A model generated the notes under the pieces. That model did not search any database. It was given only the letters and a program-made list of their open reading frames with translations, and was not told the origin of the DNA. Position numbers and translations under genes: made by a program. Of a stretch of 37,451 nucleotides of DNA, positions 32,914-37,451 are shown in pieces. This DNA is from Syntrophomonadaceae bacterium (GTDB lineage: Bacteria > Bacillota > DSM-12270 > Thermacetogeniales > Thermacetogeniaceae), in NCBI GenBank assembly GCA_012516535.1, contig JAAYWP010000122.1:1-37451 (forward strand), given 5' to 3'. Numbering within the stretch: the stretch's first letter is position 1; every line of letters starts with the position of its first letter.

Positions 32914-33923
32914 TACCAGGTTAAAGGAGGTAGCCATGTTCCAATACCCATTTCTTTTGACACCTCATAAATTTTCTTAGCGATATATATATCATGGAGG
33001 GCAATACCAAAGTTTATCGCCATAATGTTTTCCTCTTCGCTCTCTCTTCCCACCTCTTTACCCACACACAGTTCATCAAGTTGTGCAAATATCTTAGGTC
33101 CCCCATCATTAAAATCCATATCAAGGGATTTTATTTGAGTAATATCATCAGTTGAAATCTTATCCATCCGTAAAACTGTTTTTCGATCAATTAAACTCAA
33201 TAAATCCAGTGGCACTATGAATATACCTTTTTGCGGCAACCATTCATCTTTGATCTGAACGGTGGGGTTATTGATTATGGCTGTAGCAGTAATAAGTACA
33301 TCTACATCTTCCACTGTCTCTTCGATAGACTGGCAAGGTACAATTTTTCCCCTAAATTCATCAGACATAGTCCTGATATAGGTATCTATCGCATCAGGGT
33401 TGATATCATATATTTTTACCAAGTTTAAATTAGGAAGGACAAGCTGAAGCATTCTTAAATTTTCTCGTCCCTGAACTCCAACACCGATGATCCCTAAAGT
33501 TTGTGAGTTCTGACGCGCTAAATATTTTGCACTAACGGCAGTGACCGCAGCAGTTCGCTTGGAAATAATATAAAAGCTATCCATAATAACATAAGGCAAG
33601 CCATTATTAATATCACTTAAAACAATCATTCCGGAATACTGGTTCAACCCTTTAGCGCGATTGTTGGGATAATAGGAAGACCAGTTGAATCCAACCGCAC
33701 CTAATTTTTCAACCCAACCTGCAGCAGCATTGAGACAAGCATCAGAGTCCAGCAAAATGCTCATCCTTGGAACTATATCCACTTTGCCCAGGTTTTGCTG
33801 CCAAAGACTGTCAGAAACACAGTTGATAAAATCCTCATCCGTTAACCCGGCTGACTTTACATCATCCATAGTCAAATACAGAATTTTAGACATATCACCG
33901 TAGCGCATTATTTCGAAAGACAT
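32913..33923 (-). CDS. Ornithine cyclodeaminase / mu-crystallin family enzyme
   Basis: The family contains ornithine cyclodeaminase, alanine dehydrogenase, and imine reductases such as pyrroline-2-carboxylate reductase. The 336-residue protein has a Rossmann domain (LGIIGVGVQGRENL, about 143-156) and the family blocks SAKYLARQNS and GKEVGRE. It is preceded by AGGTGAG five bases before ATG at 33923. It lies downstream of the opine-dehydrogenase-family gene, with a 17-base-arm hairpin between. Next to a proline-racemase-family gene, the family often serves as a pyrroline-2-carboxylate reductase; here that is inference. True lysine/ornithine cyclodeaminase is an alternative. Confidence 0.85.
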   Translation of the reverse strand: MSFEIMRYGDMSKILYLTMDDVKSAGLTDEDFINCVSDSLWQQNLGKVDIVPRMSILLDSDACLNAAAGWVEKLGAVGFNWSSYYPNNRAKGLNQYSGMIVLSDINNGLPYVIMDSFYIISKRTAAVTAVSAKYLARQNSQTLGIIGVGVQGRENLRMLQLVLPNLNLVKIYDINPDAIDTYIRTMSDEFRGKIVPCQSIEETVEDVDVLITATAIINNPTVQIKDEWLPQKGIFIVPLDLLSLIDRKTVLRMDKISTDDITQIKSLDMDFNDGGPKIFAQLDELCVGKEVGRESEEENIMAINFGIALHDIYIAKKIYEVSKEMGIGTWLPPLTW

Positions 33924-33945
33924 ATTATCTCACCTAATTTCATAT

Positions 33946-33987
33946 TTGCCTTTATCCCCATCTCGCTTAGGATGGGGATAAAGGCAA
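33946..33987 (-). repeat. Perfect 17-base-arm hairpin between two catabolic genes
   Basis: TTGCCTTTATCCCCATC (33946-33962) and GATGGGGATAAAGGCAA (33971-33987) are exact reverse complements with an 8-base loop. It sits 16 bases past the stop of the opine-dehydrogenase-family gene and 22 bases before the start of the next gene. No U-run follows on the minus strand, so it is more likely an mRNA processing or stability element, or a partial attenuator, than a terminator. Confidence 0.8.
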
Positions 33988-34003
33988 TGAAACCAAGAAC
34001 TTC

Positions 34004-35230
34004 TTAATCTTTTTCCGTATAGATTCCTTCACGGAGATATTTGTGCATTTCTTCTTTTGTCATATGTCCAATCCCCAGGTAATCCAAAGTATACCCTTCA
34101 GCATAAAAATCTCGGTTTAACATTGCTGAAGCAAGATTGATCATGGAATCAATAACAGGAGTTTTAACACCGAATTTTTTGCCAAGTTCATGATAAATAT
34201 GGCAGCCTACCGGAATATCTTCGGTGATATATCTATGATCAACTGAGAAGGGACCAGTTCCGAACTGGATAGGATCCTGCTGATCGAAAGGAATTACATA
34301 ATCGGTGCCCATGTACTCTTGTCCGAGAATATTCTCCCTTGAGAAAAAATGCTCCTTTTCATAGTGCTGAATACCAACACCCATAGCTTCAGCAAGAGCA
34401 CATTCCTCTTGATAAAACGCATACTGCACTTCTGATATGGAGGGACAGTATGCATGCGAATAAATGGAAAATTTATATTTATCATCCCCAAAAATTACCC
34501 CATAGTTCTCCAATACGCCAACACCTAAAATAGTACCAGGACAGTGTAGTACTGGATTGACATTACTGAACCCAATATCCATTACAGTATCCCCGCCAAC
34601 GGGCCCATCACCGTTTGTAACTGCATCCATACATCCCATGTATTTTGTACTTTCTAAAAAATCTTCCTGATCCGCTGATGGCAAAGAAGCCCCTCTAAGG
34701 GTAATAGCGCGGTAATAAACACGCACACTTGGTAAAATCACGCCGCCTTTAATATCAACTCTGCTGCCATATGTGGAACTTGACCAACCACCGATAATAA
34801 CCTTTTTATTGCATCCGGCTTCCCGCATCATCTTTCGTAATACCAAACTCCCATAGTTGTCCGGGAAAATGTGAATTACCATTCCATCCTCTAAAGCAGG
34901 AATTAGCTTTTCAAAAAATGGGCGATGCCCAACTGCCGGTGTTGTAACAATAACTATCCCGGCACCCTCCACAGCCTCAGCTACATCAGTTGTAACGCGC
35001 TCAAAGGTTGCTTGACCAGAACGATGAAAACCATAGAGATTAAGCTGATCACCATAGAATTTAATACCCCGCTCTTTGACACCAAACAAGGTCTTTTCCG
35101 CAAAAGGTTCCAAATCACAGATTCGTACCTTCTGACCAGCTAGAGCACAATCTGCAGCCATTGCTTTACCTACTGCACCAGCGCCCAACACTGCAATTGG
35201 CTTCTCCTTCAAATAGGACATATCACCCAT
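34004..35230 (-). CDS. Opine/octopine dehydrogenase-family NAD(P) enzyme
   Basis: These enzymes form or cleave secondary amines (opines) between an amino acid and a 2-oxo acid using NAD(P)H. The 408-residue protein has an N-terminal Rossmann domain (AVLGAGAVGKAMA, about 13-25) and the C-terminal octopine-dehydrogenase domain with NPVLHCPG (catalytic-histidine region near 228) and the RYITEDIPVG motif. ATG at 35230 is seven bases after AGGAGG. It is the first gene under the sigma-54-like promoter at 35294-35309. In catabolism it could oxidise an N-substituted amino acid or an imine-linked product, but the direction and substrate are unknown. Confidence 0.85.
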   Translation of the reverse strand: MGDMSYLKEKPIAVLGAGAVGKAMAADCALAGQKVRICDLEPFAEKTLFGVKERGIKFYGDQLNLYGFHRSGQATFERVTTDVAEAVEGAGIVIVTTPAVGHRPFFEKLIPALEDGMVIHIFPDNYGSLVLRKMMREAGCNKKVIIGGWSSSTYGSRVDIKGGVILPSVRVYYRAITLRGASLPSADQEDFLESTKYMGCMDAVTNGDGPVGGDTVMDIGFSNVNPVLHCPGTILGVGVLENYGVIFGDDKYKFSIYSHAYCPSISEVQYAFYQEECALAEAMGVGIQHYEKEHFFSRENILGQEYMGTDYVIPFDQQDPIQFGTGPFSVDHRYITEDIPVGCHIYHELGKKFGVKTPVIDSMINLASAMLNRDFYAEGYTLDYLGIGHMTKEEMHKYLREGIYTEKD

Positions 35231-35293
35231 TGTTATACCTCCTAATGAAATGATCTAATATGTTTTAGGTCGCTGCCTTCGATATCTAGTACA

Positions 35294-35309
35294 AGCAAAA
35301 AGCTTGCCA
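35294..35309 (-). promoter_or_regulatory. Sigma-54 (-24/-12) promoter for the opine-dehydrogenase operon
   Basis: On the minus strand TGGCAAGCTTTTTGCT matches the consensus TGGCACG-N4-TTGCW at all positions except one (A for C). It lies about 64 bases upstream of the start codon, with predicted transcription start near 35283. The -24 box lies 65-80 bases downstream of the TGCGCAA-type element. A sigma-54 activator is encoded divergently next to it. Confidence 0.88.
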
Positions 35310-35372
35310 ATAAAAAATAAACTCCGAAAACCCGTATTCAGCCTATTTTTAAATACTAAAACCATCAAATAC

Positions 35373-35395
35373 TGCGCAATTTATTTTGCGCGCAA
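35373..35395. promoter_or_regulatory. Upstream activator element (TGCGCAA-type), copy 1
   Basis: The 17-mer TGCGCAATTTATTTTGC (35373-35389) overlaps the perfect 10-base palindrome TTGCGCGCAA (35386-35395). Together they give two or three half-sites of the TTGCGC/GCGCAA type, with a further TTTTGCAC half-like match just downstream (35400-35407). The site lies in the intergenic region between the divergent activator and the opine operon, so it may serve both. Confidence 0.75.
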
Positions 35396-35476
35396 GATCT
35401 TTTGCACATAAAGAGGAAAGTAACACTGACAAATCGAAACATTAATAAAGTCTAAGACCAGGTGGTGTTGAAAGTA

Positions 35477-36919
35477 ATGAAGAAAACTTCTGATTTAGAA
35501 GAACAGCTAAAAGAGATAACCCAACAAAGGAACTTACTCCTCAAGGCACTGGATGTTCTTGAGGAAGGCATTCACGTGGTCGACAGCAGTGGACGCACTA
35601 TTATATACACAAAAGGGTGTGAGAAAATTGAACAGTCAAAAAGTGATTACATCCTTGGTAAGCATATCTCTGAAGCATATGAATTAGATGATGAAACTAG
35701 TGTCCAACTCAGGGTATTAAAATCAGGGATTGCAGTGAAAAACCACCACACAAGCTATATAACATCACAAGGCAAACGGGCTGATATCATTACCAACACC
35801 TACCCGATATTTGAAAATGGCAAAATAATCGCTGCTGTATCAGTCAACAGAGATATCACAAAATTGGGAGAACTGACAGAAAAGATTATTGAACTACAAA
35901 AAAATCTTTACTCTGGTGAACAAAAAAGGCGGAAACATGCCAATGGGACTATTTTTGAATTTGACGATATCATAGGGGAAAGTGATAGTATCAAACAAAC
36001 CATTAAAATAGCAAAAAAATTTGCACGTAGCCTTTCCCCTGTTATCATTCAAGGTGAAACAGGAACAGGTAAAGAATTATTTGCGCAAAGCATTCATAAT
36101 TACAGCTCAAGAGCAAATGGACCTTTTGTAGCAGTAAACTGCGCTGCAATTCCTGAATCACTGCTGGAAGGTATTCTTTTCGGTACCAGTAAAGGTGCTT
36201 TTACTGGAGCTGAAGACAAAAGCGGTCTTTTTGAAGAGGCTACTGAGGGAACTTTATTTCTTGACGAAATCAACTCCATGAGCATGTTATTACAAACAAA
36301 AATGTTGCGGGTCCTGCAAAATAAAACAGTACGCAGAGTGGGTGGAAATAAAGAAATCCCCGTTAACCCTCGTATTATCAGTGCTACTAATGTGGACCCC
36401 ATGGAATCTATAGCAAAAAACCAATTGCGCAACGACTTATATTACCGCCTTGCTGTCGCTACTCTGGTAATACCACCTCTGAGAAATCGTTTGGATGACA
36501 TACCGATACTAGCGAGATACTTTATCGAAAAAAATAGCAAAATTATGGGAAAAAATATAAAATACATATCTGATGAGGTTTTTGAAATATTCAACAAGTA
36601 TAACTGGCCAGGTAATGTTAGGGAATTGGAACATGTTATTGAACATGCCATAAATATGGCAGACAGTACTGATACAAAATTGAGCGTTCAGCACCTGCCA
36701 CCGCACCTGCGAGAAAAATTCACCCATAAACACCATTTTTACAAAGACTATAAAGTTAATAATTTACAGCAAACCTTATTAGACATAGAAAAAGATATCA
36801 TCACCCAAGAGCTAATTAACAACGATTATAATATCACCAAAACAGCCAAAAGCCTTGGAATATCAAGACAGCATTTACAGTATCGTTTAAAAAAGCTGAA
36901 TATCAAAAAACAAAAATAG
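35477..36919 (+). CDS. Sigma-54-dependent activator with PAS sensor domain
   Basis: This protein has a PAS-type N-terminal domain (about residues 20-130), a central AAA+ domain with Walker A GETGTGKE (near 193-200), an intact GAFTGA sigma-54 contact loop (240-245), Walker B GTLFLDE, and a C-terminal Fis-type helix-turn-helix (about 450-475: TKTAKSLGISRQHLQYRLKK). It is a complete transcription activator of sigma-54 RNA polymerase. ATG at 35477 is chosen (480 residues), 11 bases after AGGTGG; GTG at 35462 is an alternative. It is divergent from the opine operon and is the only plus-strand gene. It probably binds the TGCGCAA-type sites. Confidence 0.9.
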   Translation: MKKTSDLEEQLKEITQQRNLLLKALDVLEEGIHVVDSSGRTIIYTKGCEKIEQSKSDYILGKHISEAYELDDETSVQLRVLKSGIAVKNHHTSYITSQGKRADIITNTYPIFENGKIIAAVSVNRDITKLGELTEKIIELQKNLYSGEQKRRKHANGTIFEFDDIIGESDSIKQTIKIAKKFARSLSPVIIQGETGTGKELFAQSIHNYSSRANGPFVAVNCAAIPESLLEGILFGTSKGAFTGAEDKSGLFEEATEGTLFLDEINSMSMLLQTKMLRVLQNKTVRRVGGNKEIPVNPRIISATNVDPMESIAKNQLRNDLYYRLAVATLVIPPLRNRLDDIPILARYFIEKNSKIMGKNIKYISDEVFEIFNKYNWPGNVRELEHVIEHAINMADSTDTKLSVQHLPPHLREKFTHKHHFYKDYKVNNLQQTLLDIEKDIITQELINNDYNITKTAKSLGISRQHLQYRLKKLNIKKQK

Positions 36920-36920
36920 C

Positions 36921-36965
36921 AAAAAAATATCCCACCCGGTGTTCTTTCCGGAGGGGATATTTATT
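36921..36965. terminator. Bidirectional terminator between convergent genes
   Basis: The near-perfect stem AAATATCCC-ACCCGG with CCGGAGGGGATATTT around an 8-base loop is flanked by an A-run on the left and T-rich sequence on the right, so it can end transcripts from both directions. It lies between the sigma-54 activator (ending 36919) and the RamA-like gene (ending 36986). Confidence 0.85.
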
Positions 36966-36985
36966 AACAAACAATAGAATAACTG

Positions 36986-37451
36986 CTAATCTTTCTCGGG
37001 AAAATAGAGGGAATTAGCAAATATCTCTGAGAACTTAGGATAAGCAGCAAGTTCCTCATACTCAACAAAACTAGCAATACGAGCAGAGCGTCTGTACTCA
37101 GCTGCCGAAAGAAGAGCCACCTTTGCTCCTGTTCCTGCAGCATTCCCTACCGGACGGACACGGTCCTCTAATGAAGATGGGATTAAACCAATGGCACAAG
37201 CGCTGTGTTTATCCAGGTAGTTCCCAAAGGCTCCGGCAAGAATTACTTCATAAATATCATCAAACCCAATGCCGTATACATCCAAAAGTATCTGTACACC
37301 CGTAGCTATAGCCCCCTTGGCTAACTGCAGTTCCCGAACATCCTGCTGAGTGATAAAAAGCGGTTTGCCATGACCGGTTTCTGCTGCCGGTGCCAGCAAA
37401 AATGCTCTCATTCCATCAAGGTCAACGATGCGATCAGCTAACTTTTCTGCT
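36986..37451 (-). CDS. C-terminal part of a RamA/RACo-like corrinoid activation protein
   Basis: The reading frame runs to the window edge without a start in view; 155 codons are present, with the frame continuing through codons such as AEKLADRIVDLDGM upstream. The visible ASKHA-type C-terminal domain contains ITQQDVRELQLAKGAIATG, AGAFGNYLD and RPVGNAAGTGAK, matching the C-terminal part (DUF4445-type) of the ATP-dependent reductive activators of corrinoid proteins. The N-terminal [2Fe-2S] or [4Fe-4S] region lies outside. It is convergent with the activator gene. An activator is expected for any corrinoid methyltransferase system. Confidence 0.88.
   Translation of the reverse strand, partial: AEKLADRIVDLDGMRAFLLAPAAETGHGKPLFITQQDVRELQLAKGAIATGVQILLDVYGIGFDDIYEVILAGAFGNYLDKHSACAIGLIPSSLEDRVRPVGNAAGTGAKVALLSAAEYRRSARIASFVEYEELAAYPKFSEIFANSLYFPEKD

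Overview
The window looks like a chromosomal segment of an anaerobic, Gram-positive Clostridia-type Firmicute (Peptococcaceae / Syntrophomonadales-like). The evidence is gene order and family content: an L27 with a cleavable N-terminal extension next to its Prp protease, Rex, a SpoIVFA-like protein, mreBCD-mrdA-minCDE-rodA, the paired TIGR03960/TIGR03936 genes, many TTG/GTG starts with strong purine-rich ribosome binding sites, and a corrinoid methyltransferase cluster. The species cannot be named from sequence alone. Almost every gene is on the minus strand; the exception is one regulator at 35.5-36.9 kb.

Core block (about 0.4-24.4 kb, read right to left): folC, rex, maf, radC, mreB, mreC, mreD, mrdA (PBP2), minC, minD, minE, rodA, a SpoIVFA-like LytM protein, the TIGR03960 and TIGR03936 genes, an RNase E/G gene, rplU-prp-rpmA, obg, yhbY, proB, proA, nadD, yqeK, rsfS and an HD-GYP gene. 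This is a conserved Clostridia housekeeping arrangement for cell shape, division-site selection, ribosome maturation, proline and NAD synthesis. Oddities are a MinC that appears to lack its N-terminal domain, a SpoIVFA-like protein with no SpoIVFB beside it and no LytM catalytic residues, and a heptamer tandem repeat upstream of obg. A near-consensus sigma-A promoter drives rplU. The left edge cuts an unidentified gene of which only 22 codons are visible.

Accessory block (about 24.6-37.4 kb): a catabolic cluster bounded on the left by a strong intrinsic terminator (24585-24613). In transcription order it encodes an opine-dehydrogenase-family enzyme, an ornithine-cyclodeaminase/mu-crystallin-family enzyme, a methyltransferase corrinoid protein, a non-pyrrolysine MttB-family methyltransferase, a three-gene OpuC-type quaternary-amine ABC transporter, an enolase-superfamily enzyme, a Cys/Cys proline racemase-family enzyme and a divergent PanB. 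Divergent from it is a PAS-AAA-Fis sigma-54 activator, and at the right edge is the C-terminal part of a RamA/RACo-like corrinoid-activation protein.

Working model (inference): a quaternary amine, perhaps an amino-acid betaine such as a proline betaine, is imported, epimerised or dehydrated, demethylated on the corrinoid protein, and the amino-acid skeleton handled by the racemase and the two imine-linked NAD(P) enzyme families. Two -24/-12 promoter matches, each about 65-100 bp downstream of a shared 17-bp TGCGCAA-type element (15/17 identical), indicate control by the adjacent sigma-54 activator. No close match to this gene set is known to me; it is the most interesting part of the window.
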